Positions 9,918-21,538 are shown, counted from the stretch's first letter. The stretch is 64,000 nucleotides of DNA from Dendrolimus kikuchii (GCA_019925095.2 CM034406.1:17712888-17776887); one strand, 5' to 3'. The notes: generated by a model from the letters alone, not told the origin. Numbers and translations are program-made.

Positions 9918-12254
9918 AAAGTAATAGTAATAATAATAATAACATTCATAAGTCAAGTAAGGTATTTAATTACAATTGAGGAATTCGATTTAAGAGCCAT
10001 TCTTTTAACTGAATTAAATTTATTTATCCTAAACTCTTATGTGGATTGGAATTTACGCATATTTACAGATTTATTATAGTATAGATAACGCTACTTCACC
10101 TATAAGATTATTCCTATCCGGTCTACTTTCCTAACGATTCCCTATATATTAGAGGGTCTAACACGAGATCACCACTTACCATTCGTAATGTTAATAAAAA
10201 AACTTCAAAGCATATTTTACAGAAAGAATGAACGATATTTCCCGTCAAACATAGCATGTCGGAAATTAAATCATTTTCATCGTAAACATAAGAAACACAG
10301 ACTCGACTGGCACTGACAAGCAGGAAACCTTGATTCACCAAGTCATGGTCGTGCAAAACGTTGTGTAACTAATAATATACGACTATGTACGTCTGTACGG
10401 GTAATTACTAATTGTGTAAATAAAAAAGATTAAATCGAGTTGAATTTCTGACATGTTGTATTTATCTGTATCAATAAATAAACTTAAGTATCATCTGTCC
10501 GTGATTACATAATAAACGCTAAAATTTGACTGTTATTATTTTTTTTTATCATCGCGACTGTCTAACCTCTCGTGTGCCTTATGGTCATTTCTATTGGACG
10601 GAGAAGCAAAGAAGCGAGGGAAATCAGCAGCGCGAGTATGTTAGTATGTTAATACAATATTATGTCGTACTAGCGATTCACATCCCTGGTTACAGCCGTG
10701 GAAATTGGTACAATGTAAACAAGGAGTTGTTTTTGTGTTTTACACAAATTATAATTCCGATCGGTAGCTTTCGTTTACTGAGAAAAGTGCAGACCGGTTT
10801 TCGACATCTCAATAATCTATTTTGAACTTTATTCGCATGCAGTAATGGCAGAGTGTTGCTTGCTATGCATTCTAAGCTCTGTTCCGTTTGCAAGATTCGT
10901 TCACTGTCCCGCGCTACTAAAATTGGTCTACTGCGCAGGTACATCGGGAGGAATTATTAGTTGTATAAAATTATGTCTCGTATAGGTTCACAAATCATAG
11001 TAACATAAAATAACAAGTCTAAGTCAAACAAATAGTAAACACACGTTAGTTTTCATTAAGCTTTGGATTGATAAATGTTGCTGAGATATATCAACCATTG
11101 ACACAAACTTGTTTTTTAATCATATATTCGATTAAGAGCACACGCTGTTTCAAGTAGATATTTTACAAATAAAATGGACGACGTTTATGTTATGTAATAA
11201 AGCAATACTAGACTTAGATCATAAATCCCATACAGCAAACACTAAACCATTGAACATTTCCCAGAAGCAATATTTTCGCATTATATATTCAAGTTCTCAG
11301 AGTTCAAGTACCTTTTTCAACTCGCACATAAAATTAATGCGATATCAGGAATCCGTACCACAGATTAAGCTAAATCGAAAATTCGGCAAATACCTCTGCA
11401 AATGTGGAATATAATAATAATAAGGAGCATTATTCGCGTTCCACATCTAGGTGAGAGCTCGACGCTCGAATATTAATAACGCCAGAAGCAAACATCTCTA
11501 TAAATCAAATCAATAAAACATTTTTATGTGACTGCCTAATGTTATTGTGAAAAACGTTCCACTCATAAATTTTTTCGGCATAGAAAGCGATGTTATTGTG
11601 TTAGTGATGAACATTCTCCCATTTACAAAAGACCTGCACCATGAAAACAAAAAAATACGTCCATTATCGATTCATTTCAGGCTTTTTAAAGGTAACCATG
11701 ATAAAAAGATAACCATGGATAATTGTTTATTTCTTAACCTTACGCAAAGGCTTAATTAAACTTTCATATTGCGTCACAAACGTCAAAACCAAATCCGATA
11801 TAATCGGTTCTTTTCGATTATCGATTTATTCATAGCCTGTGTTTTTCCAAAGCGACCCCGTTCTGCTAAACGTATAAACGAATGGTAATTAATAATTCAT
11901 CGGGTCGTTTTATTGTATAATACAAAACCGTTGGTCAAACGGTCTGTCAGGTCGGTGAACATGAAATTTGGAGGTTAGAATTAACTTAATTTACCCGACC
12001 CCAGTTTATAAGTAAAGAGAGTTTTGAATGGGACTTCAGTAATAGTAGCTCTAATTTTCCGAGCAAAAGTATACATTAAAACTTGCAAAAGGTCTCTGTG
12101 GGATAGGATTCTTACTTGGCGCAAGTGAAGCAACGTAGGAAACTCTTCCCAAAAGGAACCCAAAGTAGAAAGTCATTTACAAGAGAAAACCTACAGAAAT
12201 ACAGAAACAAATAATAAAATAGACACGTTGGCCGCATCCCATTTACCAAACACG
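9918..12254. other. 2.3-kb stretch without recognised features
   Basis: AT-rich. Several open frames of 60-99 codons exist, but none has splice context, familiar motifs or codon use suggesting a gene. No repeat family was recognised. Confidence 0.4.
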
Positions 12255-12500
12255 TCTAGATCAGCCGGTTCGGCGGCGGAAACAGCTCAGTGAGAGTTAT
12301 ATTATGTTTGTGCCGTTTGTTGTCGAGAAGCTTGGACCGTGGGGTCCTGAGGCCATTAAGCCTTTACCAAAATTTATCAAAACACCTCATTGACTCTTCA
12401 GGTGATCAGAAGGCTGGTGCTTACCTCGGGCGATCCAGCGAGGAAATGTAGCCAGCCTTCTGGGCACCTTACCCATAGAAGATGGAGATCTAGGCTCAGT
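12255..12500 (+). pseudogene. LINE ORF2 C-terminal relic (GPWGPEA / IQRGN type)
   Basis: In one + frame the sequence reads MFVPFVVEKLGPWGPEAIK, and after stops and a shift SGDQKAGAYLG and then AIQRGNVASLLGTLP. I recognise the block order FVPFVVE-LGPWGPEA, SGD-RAGSYL, AIQRGN-ASLLGTLP from C-termini of insect reverse-transcriptase ORFs. Stops lie between blocks, so this is a dead fragment. The assignment rests on memory of the pattern; the clade is not determined. Confidence 0.5.
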
Positions 12501-12604
12501 ATTCTACTTATAGTCTTGAGGGACTATGGGTAAAATACAATACAAATAAGTTAAGTATTCTTTTATTGTATTAGATTATTTATACATTTCTTTATTGAAA
12601 ATAA

Positions 12605-12790
12605 TAATAATAATGCCGATATTAGACGGATTAACCAAATTAAATCAATTTGGGTAAAAAACACAAAGTTAATAGGACACATTATTAAATGACATTGAGT
12701 GATTTGGGTTTATGTTTATATGCATGCCACTTCGATTGATTCATCCAAATTGTAAGACAAAAATGAACTGTCTAATTTCGGCTTAACCAA
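12605..12790. repeat. MITE-like family M2, degenerate copy
   Basis: ATATTAGACGGATTAACC at the left, CATTATTAAATGACATT in the middle and TCGATTGATTCATCCAAA near the right match the copies at 2346-3072 and 48455-48615. Confidence 0.45.
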
Positions 12791-12941
12791 AAGAACATAA
12801 CTTATAATCTTAATGTCCGCTCTTAATTAAAACAGATAGGTGATTCTCACAAGCAAAACCAGTTACTACTAAATCTTCTGGTGAAATCACTGCAAGGACA
12901 GAACCGTCATACAAGTTTTTTTATTCTTGTCGCATGGTGAT

Positions 12942-13286
12942 ATCCTAGTACATACATACATACATAACTTCACACCAGTTCCCTTGCGGGATAGGCACGA
13001 ACAACAGAGCGCCATTTAGGCTTATTCTTACACACCTCACTTGCTTCTTCGACATTCATAACTCTTGTCATGCACGCTCGTTTGTTCTTAAGGCTCCTGA
13101 CATCACCTTGTGCTAGTACACGATCAATTTGATCATGGAAGGTGTGTCGTGGCTTTCCACGACTTCTGCATCCATCCACTTTTGCATTGTATATCTGTTT
13201 AGTCATTCTTTCATCATGCATTCTTTCCACATGCCCGAACCACCGAAGCATTCCTTTCCTTACCTTCACCCCGACATCCTAGTACA
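12942..13286 (-). mobile_element. RTE-like LINE family A, 5'-truncated copy with target duplication
   Basis: The - strand frame 12970-13269 encodes KVRKGMLRWFGHVERMHDER, GCRSRGKPRHTFHDQIDRVL and WRSVVRAYPAREL, ending just before a (CATA)n simple-repeat tail at 12951-12964 (ATGT on the element strand). ATCCTAGTACA occurs at both borders (12942-12952 and 13276-13286), a clean 11-bp target duplication. This copy keeps the C-terminal frame open, unlike the copy at 34614-35544. Confidence 0.85.
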
Positions 13287-14393
13287 GATAATTTAAAATT
13301 GTTTAAACATATCAGTGTCAAATATTTTATACCATATCCGAATTCTCATGCTGAGAGAGCTATTGTGTCAAAGTGAAGTATTACGGACATATCTTTCGGG
13401 TGTTAGTATCATTGCAGAGATTGAAAAGAAGTGAATTTATCGCTGCTGGAATCGTAGTTCTTAGTATTAACATCCGGACATTCAAACTGATCAAAAATCA
13501 ATGACAGAGGTCAAAAATGGAACTTTACGAATTAAAATAAACAAGAATCCAACTAGTTGTAAAGCATTCATCCTTCGCTCGCCAGTTCAGACTGTAGATC
13601 GCTCGCTACACATAGACTGTAGCTGACCACGGTCGCAATTTTCAGCTTCGACATCAAGCTTCACTTGATAATATTGCAATCGAATTCAGATACCCGTATT
13701 ATGAACTCCAGTTTTGATTCTGAATGAATCGAAGGTGTAATTGAAACCGGACGTTCCGATATATCGGATCGGGAGTCGAAGCTCGTGATATGCCTACTTC
13801 ATTGGAAATCATATTATGTTATATTGAGTTATATCCGACGAACGGTCGGTTAAAATATGCTATGTATAACCAGTCTTTGCACAACAAAGTCTCCGAAATA
13901 CAACGGTACACTTATAAACATGCAAACGTACTATGTACAACGAAACCGGTATTAACGAGCCAGATGCGTTTTGTTACTACTCCGTACCTGCATAGGGTTG
14001 TATCCCTATTTTCAAAATGGCGGAATTAAAAGACAGAAGTATTATTACATTTTTCAAAATAGAGACTTAGAATATTTGTGCGTTTTCGTCCTCAAGGATA
14101 GTCAACCGCAATTTATTAGTGGTCTTCTCATTTGCTGATACGTGATTCCTAGGGTTTAGCGGCTACTTATTTTATAAATTCGTCTTTTGTTTGGTGAATA
14201 ATAGTTATCTGTCTATCCTCCTCCTTATCCTCCTCGTACACGTTTAGGGCTAGTGCTATTTGTCTAAGGGAGCTAGTCGGAGAAACGTATCGGACTACGA
14301 CATCGAGATCTCTATCCTGCTATTTTGCCACTGATCATTAGGTTTTCTAAATATATCTATAGCTGTACATCTATGGAGTAGAAGTATACTGAC
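13287..14393. other. Stretch without recognised features
   Basis: No repeat family recognised. A 79-codon frame at 13790-14029 has no supporting features. Confidence 0.4.
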
Positions 14394-14640
14394 CTGTGCA
14401 TCGGCTGTGTCCGTTGTGTGTACTGCGCCATTGGTCCGTGTGAGCCGGTGGCATGGCTAGGCGGCGCGCATGCCTGCGCGGGCGCGGCTCGCTAGCTGCG
14501 CGCCATCCCGCGCGCGCGCACCACGCCGCGCGAACTCACGCACCCGACCACAACACACACCGTACACAACGCACACTGCACACCACGCGCCACGAACCAC
14601 GGGCCCAATGGGCCAACCAACACTGCACCGCGACCTGGGG
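14394..14640 (-). promoter_or_regulatory. GC-rich island; candidate promoter and first exon on the - strand
   Basis: A sharply GC- and CpG-rich block (14453-14640) in AT-rich DNA. On the - strand it leads into ATG at 14454-14452 with G at -3, followed by 20 open codons ending in CAG and a consensus-like donor GTCAGT (exon end 14394). A short upstream frame (Met-Arg-Ala-Ala-stop) precedes it. No following exon could be identified to the left, so the coding reading is a guess. The + strand frames over the block look like low-complexity translations. Confidence 0.3.
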
Positions 14641-15044
14641 AACAACAGACAAAAATCAGTACATCCAGACGAACATTTACAACAAATGATGATGTAACAC
14701 TTTCCAGCAAAAAATACTGTTGTAAATCAAAATAATACATAGACAACTCGCGCAGTGTGTGTGGGGCACATGGCAAGGCGAATAACACGTGTCATAACCG
14801 TTTGCACGATCCAAAGGCTGATAAGCGCGTTTCAAGATAAACTCAGATGAAAGTTGCGAGTGGACGCTAGTCAAAATATAGTGAGATCAAATCCATCCCC
14901 TTTGTGTGACTTTTTTGCATTTTACCGCTCTGGACGGAATCGTTGAGTCACACCATTGCTTTATATGCAATTTGATGCCATGTTACGTAGCTTGATAAGC
15001 TTGGCTATATGTATTTAATTGCTAAGAAAAGAATAATAATAATT
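14641..15044. other. Stretch without recognised features
   Basis: Right shoulder of the GC island, then AT-rich sequence; nothing assignable. Confidence 0.35.
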
Positions 15045-15245
15045 GGGAATTTCACAGTCCAGTCAACTGAGACACTTTTTATCACCGCACAAAACGTCAC
15101 CTCGATTTTGTATGAGAAGACTGGCCTATGACGTCACAAATTTGACAAGTCATATAGATTATTAATTATTGTTTAAACTATAATTAAAATTATTTCTGTA
15201 ATGAACTATTGAAAGTAAGATGATAACAAGATTTTAGAGTTTATT
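15045..15245 (-). repeat. Dispersed non-coding repeat, inverted partner of 4888-5095
   Basis: CAGTCAACTGAGA, TGACGTCA and AAGTAAGATGAT are the reverse complement of the copy at 4888-5095. Confidence 0.5.
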
Positions 15246-15639
15246 GTATTATGTGTTAAATACCCAATTCTAGATTCTTCTCAAAGCTAATTATATAGTA
15301 TAGTTCCTTAGATGTGAATCTGTGTCAAATAAATATAAAAACGCTATCTCTGAACACATGTAGATAAATTACTCTTTACTAAATTTAATTTATAATAATA
15401 ATATTAGACCTCAAAGGTCTCAACGCCTCGGAATTCACATTTTATAGGAAACGGCGGTATACCAGACACGCTTCTCGAAAGCGGATTCTCAGGTAACTGA
15501 CACCAGTTATTTCGTAGTGTATATAATTAAGAGTCTTCTTCCACAGGCATAACCTGGTAATTGTATCAATGTATCGGATGTCCCAACTCAACGTCAAGCA
15601 GACTCAACGTCAAGCAGATGACATCTGCTACAGACATAC

Positions 15640-16047
15640 ATACATATACATTTGAAATGCTTTTAGTGTGATTTCTAATAATAAAATGCTAAGTTGGCGT
15701 CGGATGCTAGGAGCTCCATGGATAGCTCGCCGAATTAATGTCTCTATCCTGGAAGAGCTCGACATTGGAAAACACCAAAGACTATCATCAGCAGTATGGC
15801 GACAACGTATACTAAAACAAACTATGGCCACGTAGCCCAAAAGAACTCGGACAACATGAATAGACTTGTGGTCCATTAGGATGTTGAAGGCAAGAGACCT
15901 CGCGATAGATCTGCAAATAGGTGGATTGTTTAGGTTGCTGTCTGTACTCTAAACCAATATCGGTCGAAGAGAACAATTAGTCACTGCCATCAAAGCTACT
16001 ATTCTCACCAGTGAGGGAACGACTTAGAAGAAAAGATAATGTGTAAG
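15640..16047 (+). pseudogene. RTE-like LINE family B, C-terminal relic
   Basis: Read across frames, the + strand gives MLGAPWIARRINVSILEEL, RLSSAVWRQRILK, then KAR-D-AIDLQ and AIKATILTSEG. The order (PW-ARR-N-SIL box, a box ending in RILK, an A-x-KATI-TSEG end) is that of RTE-type ORF C-termini in insects. Several stops and frameshifts interrupt it. Confidence 0.65.
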
Positions 16048-16562
16048 TGACCGGAATTAGTGGTGGTTATTTAAGATTATATACCAAATAAAACACGACT
16101 AGACCGTGTTTGTGTGTGAACATTTTCAACGTGTCTACTGTCACTTATCAAAATGACATGATTTTTATTCGAATTAAAAACTGATATAGCCTGGCCTCTC
16201 CTCCGGTACCTGCGTGACGTTGAGTTTCGGGACAACCTGTATATATTAAAATAAAAACTACTTAAGCGTTGCATTCTGTCTGTCAAAGATTAAACCCACG
16301 TCTTTTGAATGACGTATAGGTATGTTAGCCCCCTTAGCTCTACCATGGCTAAAGTAATATATTTAATGTCTATGAAAATATATTTGGTTTCTCATTGCAA
16401 ATTTGGTTCAAATTGCGAAGACCACTGGTTAAACAAAGTTGTTTTTAAAGGCCCAATGTTTATTATACCGACCGCCTCTGTAGTGCATACAACTATCTAA
16501 TAGGTGTCTATGTAACGGATTACCTACTAATTTATACATGTTTATATATAAAATTCTCCTGT
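16048..16562. other. Stretch without recognised features
   Basis: No exon, RNA gene or repeat assigned. Confidence 0.35.
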
Positions 16563-18475
16563 TTGTTTTTTTTAATTGCCTGAAGTAGGAAAACAGGCAG
16601 ACGGCCCACCTGATGGAAAGTGGTTACCGTCGCCTATAGACGTTTGCAACACCAGGGGTGTCGCCAACGCGTTATCATAACGCAAGGGGAAGACCGTGGC
16701 GGGAACTTCCCTACGTGGCGGGAACTTTCCTCCAGATCATCGTTGTACGCGGAATAAATGTTCCAGAAAACCGTTGCGTAGTTGAGCGTGAAGGCTCTAA
16801 GAAATGGGGGTGGGTGAACATTCCGTCGTTGGCGAGCTGTGCGGTTGTAGAAGTGAGGCGTTGGCGCCAGATCAGACAATTCCTCGGAACATTCCCCGTT
16901 ATACAGGCGGTAGAATACGCAGAGAGACGCGAAGTCTCTCCGAAGGCTAAGCGGTTCTAAACTGCCTGTTAGTATGGGATCGTCGACGATACGAACGGCG
17001 CGACGCTGGATGGAGTCGAGGGGGTCAGTCTGGTAAGCGGGTGCCCCGGCCCATAGATGTGAGCAGTACTCCATATGCGGTCTGACATGCTCTTTGTAGA
17101 GGGCAAGTCGTTGCCGCGGGGTGAAGTACTGCTTCGACCGGTTTAGCACACCAAGCTTTTTAGAGGCAAGTTTGGCCTTGCCTTCCAGATGACCCCGAAA
17201 TTGTACGTCGTTCGTTATGTCGACCCCAAGGATCCCAATCCTGTTACAGATCGTGAGGGGTGTTCCTTGGAATTGTGGCGCATTGATAAATGGGGTGTTT
17301 TTGAGAATGCGTAGACTTGTGTCTTCGTGGGGTTAAAATGGACAAGATTTTGTCGTCCCCATTTAGAGACTCGCTCCAAGGAGTTCTCTACTTCGGACAC
17401 AAGTCTGACCCGACTCTCTTCTATCAGCGACCGAGGTACATTGGCTCGACTGGTGTATCTGGCATCACCGGTACTGTCATCCACATAACAATGACTGTTC
17501 TCTATAGATAACAAGTCATTGATATGCATGATAAACAGTGTCGGCGACAACACGAAGCCGTGTGACATACCAGCATTGATAGGCTTGGTGGTTGAGCATC
17601 AACCGTCGACAGCGACTTTGATGCTGCGACCACCAAAAAAGCTGGATAGCCACTTGCAAAGCTCCTCGAGTATCCCGTATGAGGGCAGCTTCGTGAAAAG
17701 TGCTCCATGCCAGACCCGATCAAAGGCCTTAGCGATATGAAGGCTGATTGCAAGAGCTTCTCCCTTGCTCTCAATGGCTTCAGCCCAACGGTGTGTAAGG
17801 TATACCAAGAGATCCCCAGCAGACCGACCATGGCGGAAGCCATATTGCCGATCGTTGAGTAGCTGAGAATCTTCAAGGTAACCCAAAAGCTGCACGTTGA
17901 TGATTCGCTCCATCACCTTTGAGAGCAATGAAGTTATCGCTATAGGCCGGTAGTTGGATGGGTCGGTTCTATCACCTTTTTTAGGGATAGGATGAACTGG
18001 GGCAACTTTCCACGAAGACGGGACACAATTGGTAGTATAGGAGAGTGTGAAAAGACGGGCCAGGACTGGAGATAGCTCTGGAGCACAAGTCCTGAGCACG
18101 ACAGTAGGTATACCGTCCGGCCAGGACGATTTCTTGACGTCGAGGGAGCTAAGAGCTCTACGAACCGCTTTCTGTGTAAAGTGAACTTCTTTCATAGAGT
18201 ACCCACACCGCGGAATAGTAAGCGGGGTTGCTCCTGCGTCGTCAAGAGTCGAATTGGCCGCAAAGATATTGCTCAGAAGTTCGGCTTTATCTGTATGAGC
18301 CAGTTGGTCTTCCGCTGTGCGCAACGATGGAAAAGATGGCCGACAGAAATTACCCTCGACAGCTTTGGCGAACGACCAAAATGCTCGCCTTCCATAAGGA
18401 AAGCGAGCAAGCCGCTCGCTTATTCTGCCGATATGCTCAAACTTGTTATGTGTGTTTGTGTATGTCACTAAACTC
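16563..18475 (-). pseudogene. Broken jockey/CR1-like LINE: reverse transcriptase to 3' end
   Basis: On the - strand the element starts mid-ORF2 at about 18475. Fingers and palm read KKSSWPDGIPTVVLRTCAPE, HPIPKKGDRTDPSNYRPIAI, RQYGFRHGRSAGD and LHIAKAFDRVWH, ending in a stop at 17599. The frame shifts near 17595 into GFVLSPTLF, then HCYVDDSTGDA at about 17500 (the YxDD motif, with Val for the usual Ala), to 17215. It shifts again to 17149-16634, the thumb and C-terminal part (YKEHVRPHMEYCSHLWAGA, DSIQRRAVRIV). The first catalytic aspartate of motif A is His (codon 17737-17739), so the copy is inactive. The 3' end carries GGCGACGGTAACCAC and GGTGGGCCGTCTGCCTGTTT, then an A-rich end at 16565-16575. 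Clade between jockey and CR1 groups is not settled. Confidence 0.85.
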
Positions 18476-18534
18476 TTCCAAAACCCCTGGACCGATCTTG
18501 TTGGCCACAGGTGTTTATTTATAATAATACAATT

Positions 18535-18632
18535 GCAAGTGAGGTGTGTAAGAATAAACCGGAATGGCGCTCTGTTGTTCGTGCCTACCCCGCAAGGGAA
18601 CTGGCGTGAAGTTATGTATGTATGTACGATTT
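18535..18632 (+). mobile_element. RTE-like LINE family A, 3' end only
   Basis: AGTGAGGTGTGTAAGAATAA, TGGCGCTCTGTTGTTCGTGC and CGCAAGGGAACTGGCGTGAA lead to ATGTATGTATGT. Same 3' end as the copies at 811, 12953 and 34614. Confidence 0.8.
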
Positions 18633-18639
18633 GGGCCAC

Positions 18640-18735
18640 CTGCATACCTATAGACAAAGCACATTTACTACCTGCCGGCGTTTGAGCTAATAACATTGAA
18701 GCTATTTATGACTGTCTTCTTTTGTTTACTTTGTG
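18640..18735 (+). repeat. Dispersed repeat fragment, relative at 49590-49665
   Basis: ACCTGCATACC, GCACATTTACTACCTGCCGG and TTTGTTTACTTTGTGTTTAA recur with changes at 49590-49665. Confidence 0.5.
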
Positions 18736-18789
18736 TTTAAAACGGATAAACATCCTATAGTGTATTGTACTCGTTTATGACCGTTCGCA

Positions 18790-19143
18790 GGCATAATTAC
18801 GCAGTTGTGCGGATTACGTTTTCTGGGAAATTGCGTCGACGCTTGCCAGGTAGAATTGCAACGGTACCTGATCTGAACTATTGCAGGCGTCGAACAGTTC
18901 CTGCAGCTGACCGCGTAAGTGTTTAACGGCCAGGAAGAGGAGCCGGACCGGGAGCCCGTCGAGACCTGGTGCGGTTTTCTGCCCCTGTGACGGTCCAGGG
19001 CAACGTCGAGTTTTTCCTCGGAGTTGGCGTGAGGCTCCACCTCCGGGGTGTCGGGGACGGATAGACCCATGTAAAGGAGAGTGAAGACTCCCGGGTCGGG
19101 AAAAAGCCCATCGATTGCCGACTGGAAGACTGGAGTTTCGAGC
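18790..19143 (-). pseudogene. R1-clade-like reverse transcriptase fragment
   Basis: The - strand frames give FPDPGVFTLLYMGLSVPDTP and EVEPHANSEEKLDVALDR, then after a shift GRKTAPGLDGLPVRLLFLAV and KHLRGQLQELFDACNSS. The KTAPGLDG-P box followed by a large hydrophobic segment matches the start of the RT domain in R1-clade ORF2 (compare KNTAPGLDGIPGR in the intact element here). Truncated at both ends. Confidence 0.65.
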
Positions 19144-19376
19144 GACATACCCGCCACGCCTGTCCAAGGCGGTTTGGCAGGTTTGACACATCGTTTATCT
19201 CGATGTGCAGGTTTCAGCAAGATGTTTTCTTTCACCGTTGTTAGCTTGTAGTAATTGTAAAAATATACACGAAAACTGCCTAAGTGGTGTATGCCTTCCT
19301 GCTAAGATCGGAACCCGCCCCCTTTGAGTTTCGGACGCGAGCGCTAGCTATTACGCTACCACGACTTCCAGTAATT
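19144..19376 (-). mobile_element. tRNA-headed SINE, 5' part
   Basis: On the - strand: GTCGTGGTAGCGTAATAGC (A-box-like), CGGGTTCCGATC (B-box-like), CACCACTTAGGCAGTTTT, AAACCTGCACATCGAG, then CTTGGACAGGCGTGGCGGGT. The 3' end is replaced by the R1-like fragment at 19143. Confidence 0.65.
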
Positions 19377-19929
19377 TCCATAGAATAGACGAATGTGTCC
19401 AAAAAGATGACTGCAGTGGCATTTTTTCCACCTTTACAAATTCATCGTTATAATAGCAACTGGAACGAACTTTAGCAGGCACAGCTAGTTTATAAATATT
19501 TTTTCTATTAACATAAAATCATAAGAACCTATCCCAAACAAACAGTCATTGGAAGATATTCAATTATCAAAGACAATAAAAATTGTTAATTTCACAGCAA
19601 ATACTAAAACTACTTAATGTTGCACAAACTTAATTACAATTATACCAGTATATTACGGTAATTAGAAATTACTGTAATATCTCGGAATTATATTTAACGG
19701 TATTAATAATATAATCGGCACATAAATTAATTACATTAAAAAGTTATATTACAATTAAGGCGAGCGCGCATAAGGCGAAATAAGCTGGACGCATGAGTAG
19801 CAACACTGAATTATGCGGTCATCTCCTGCCAGGGCCCTCAGAGTGGCCAGGCCGTATAACCGTGGCCCAGGGCCCCAAATTTACTATTAAGATAACGACC
19901 AACCAACATCAAAATGGTCGACCACTGGC
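19377..19929. other. AT-rich stretch without recognised features
   Basis: No exon or repeat assigned; 19840-19880 is slightly GC-rich. Confidence 0.35.
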
Positions 19930-20115
19930 GTAATTTTTTGGTGCTTCTTTTTATGCGAAGCTGGGAAAGAGGCAGACAGCACAGGTCTTGGAAAGAGGTT
20001 TACCTATAAGCGTTTGCAATACCAACGGCGAAGCCAACATGTTACCTTTAGGATTGGATAGAACAGATAGAGGAATCAGACAGGAATAATGGGATTGGAA
20101 TACAGGGATAGTTAT
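19930..20115 (-). mobile_element. Tail-sharing retroposon family B, degenerate copy
   Basis: On the - strand: ATGTTGGCTTCGCCGTTGG, TATTGCAAACGCTTATAGG and an A-rich end near 19935. It matches the copy at 33917-34235. Confidence 0.4.
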
Positions 20116-20545
20116 AAGCAAACGTAACCATTATGACGACAGTGGTCGACAGGTCTGAGGATATTATAATAGCAGAACTGGGATCCTGGCAAAAGGCGAC
20201 GAATTGAACACCGAGGCGTTTCATCGGAGATGATACTACCCCAACGTGGGCGTTTCTTCCATCCCGCTTCCATTGCCCTACTAAGTCCTCATTCCCAAGT
20301 GGCTCCCAATGTCGAAAAATCGTGTTTTGTGCGATGAGAATTCCGATGGCCCATCCCAATCTCCCTTTCAAACTTCTCTATCCCATGCCCCCTGTCTGAT
20401 CCCTCTATGTATACTATCCCACCTTAAAGGCTGACAACGCGTTGACTTCGACCTTAATGTAGCAAGCTTCTATAGGCGATAGTAACCATTTTCCGTGACC
20501 TGGGCCGCCTGCTTGTTTGCAAGCTTTGCTATAAAAAATAATCAT
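20116..20545 (+). mobile_element. Tail-sharing retroposon family B
   Basis: A body with CCCATCCCAATCTCCC, TCTATCCCATGCCCCCTG and ACTATCCCACC pieces, then AAAGGCTGACAACGCGTTG, CTATAGGCGATAGTAACC and GGGCCGCCTGCTTGTTTGC, ending in an A-rich run. The pyrimidine-rich CCTATCCC wording is characteristic of this family. Confidence 0.5.
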
Positions 20546-20736
20546 TGTGCGCAGACTAAGAAACATAAAGCAATTTCTTTAAGATAACTTTCCTCCAACG
20601 ATAAACGACTAGGGGCTCAATTATGCTGTTTCCAATATCTTGACGTTGCGAAGACATTTGAATTACGATTCCATTTGCGATAGTGTCAAAAAGTCACGTG
20701 ACAAGTAGTATTTTATCCGTGCATGAACGAAGAAAG

Positions 20737-20920
20737 AATTATGTCGCCATAACAACCTTGGGTTGTGTTCCGGCTTTAGTGGCCAGGCTCTAGTCTCCCT
20801 TAAGAGAGCAGCAGCGCATTTGTAGCATGTTTGGTTTTGCCAATCTCCATAGGCGATGGTAACCGCTTTTCATCAAGTGGGCCGTCCGCCTGTATGCTGA
20901 ACTCTTGCATTAAGAAAAGG
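20737..20920 (+). mobile_element. Tail-sharing retroposon family A, copy
   Basis: 5'-truncated; begins at ATGTCGCCATAACAACC, keeps CCATAGGCGATGGTAACCGC and GTGGGCCGTCCGCCTG, and ends GCATTAAGAAAAG. Confidence 0.65.
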
Positions 20921-20931
20921 GGGCAGGATGT

Positions 20932-21092
20932 TAAACTGCAAGATTGATGGATACAAATGTAATAGTGGACTAAAAAAGAGATGGATGTATTATGGACGTA
21001 TGTCAGAATAGAGAAGTAAGTCAGGAAAAGATATATATTGTGTCAACTTCAAATAATTGGAAGAAGTTGAAAGATGAGAGAGAGAGAGAGAT
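20932..21092 (+). pseudogene. RTE-like LINE family C, 3' end
   Basis: CTGCAAGATTGATGG, GAGATGGATG and GTATGTCAGAATAGAG translate to pieces of the GxGRPK-RWMDCVKDD end of an RTE-type ORF. Two better copies are at 22795-23030 and 25865-26045. It ends next to a short (GA)n run at 21076-21091. Confidence 0.55.
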
Positions 21093-21265
21093 CGTCGTGG
21101 CGGAATAATAATAGAAAAAAATGATATTAATTACCATTAGCAGAAATGGCGTTCGCCGAAATGAATATTGAAAAGCTACCAAAATTTTAAACATTTATTT
21201 CGCAAGTTTTCGCTTATAAATATTTATGAAGATAAAGTGGCGTGCTATGAGCACGCCATTGCGAT

Positions 21266-21538
21266 AACAGTTTTTTTTATTGCATGAGTTCAGTAGACAG
21301 GCAGACGGCACTCCTTGATGTAAATCAACGAATAAAAATATTAAAAAAAAACCAATGTCTTCTCTAAAGGGGGATCGGAACAAGGTTGTTATGACGGCAA
21401 ACCCTACACCAGGGGTGGTAACTATCTAGACGGGCGAATACTCTACCACCTGGTTGTGGGTTGTTTTGTCGGTTCTTACGACACGCCGCCCGACAGCTCG
21501 CAAGAGAGTGTATTCTTTCTCCGTGCCTGCACGCATAA
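21266..21538 (-). mobile_element. Tail-sharing retroposon family A, long 5' copy
   Basis: On the - strand it starts CGTGCAGGCACGGAGAAAG, continues CGGGCGGCGTGTCGTAAG and CCAGGTGGTAGAGTATTCGC, and ends with GTCTGCCTGTCTACTGAAC and GCAATAAAAAAAA. Part of the 3' tail is replaced by other sequence at 21320-21350. Confidence 0.65.

Noticed and set aside
14453..14689. 60-98-codon frames on both strands over the GC island
   Set aside because: Arg/Ala/His low-complexity translations of CpG-rich sequence; only the short - strand exon candidate has splice context.
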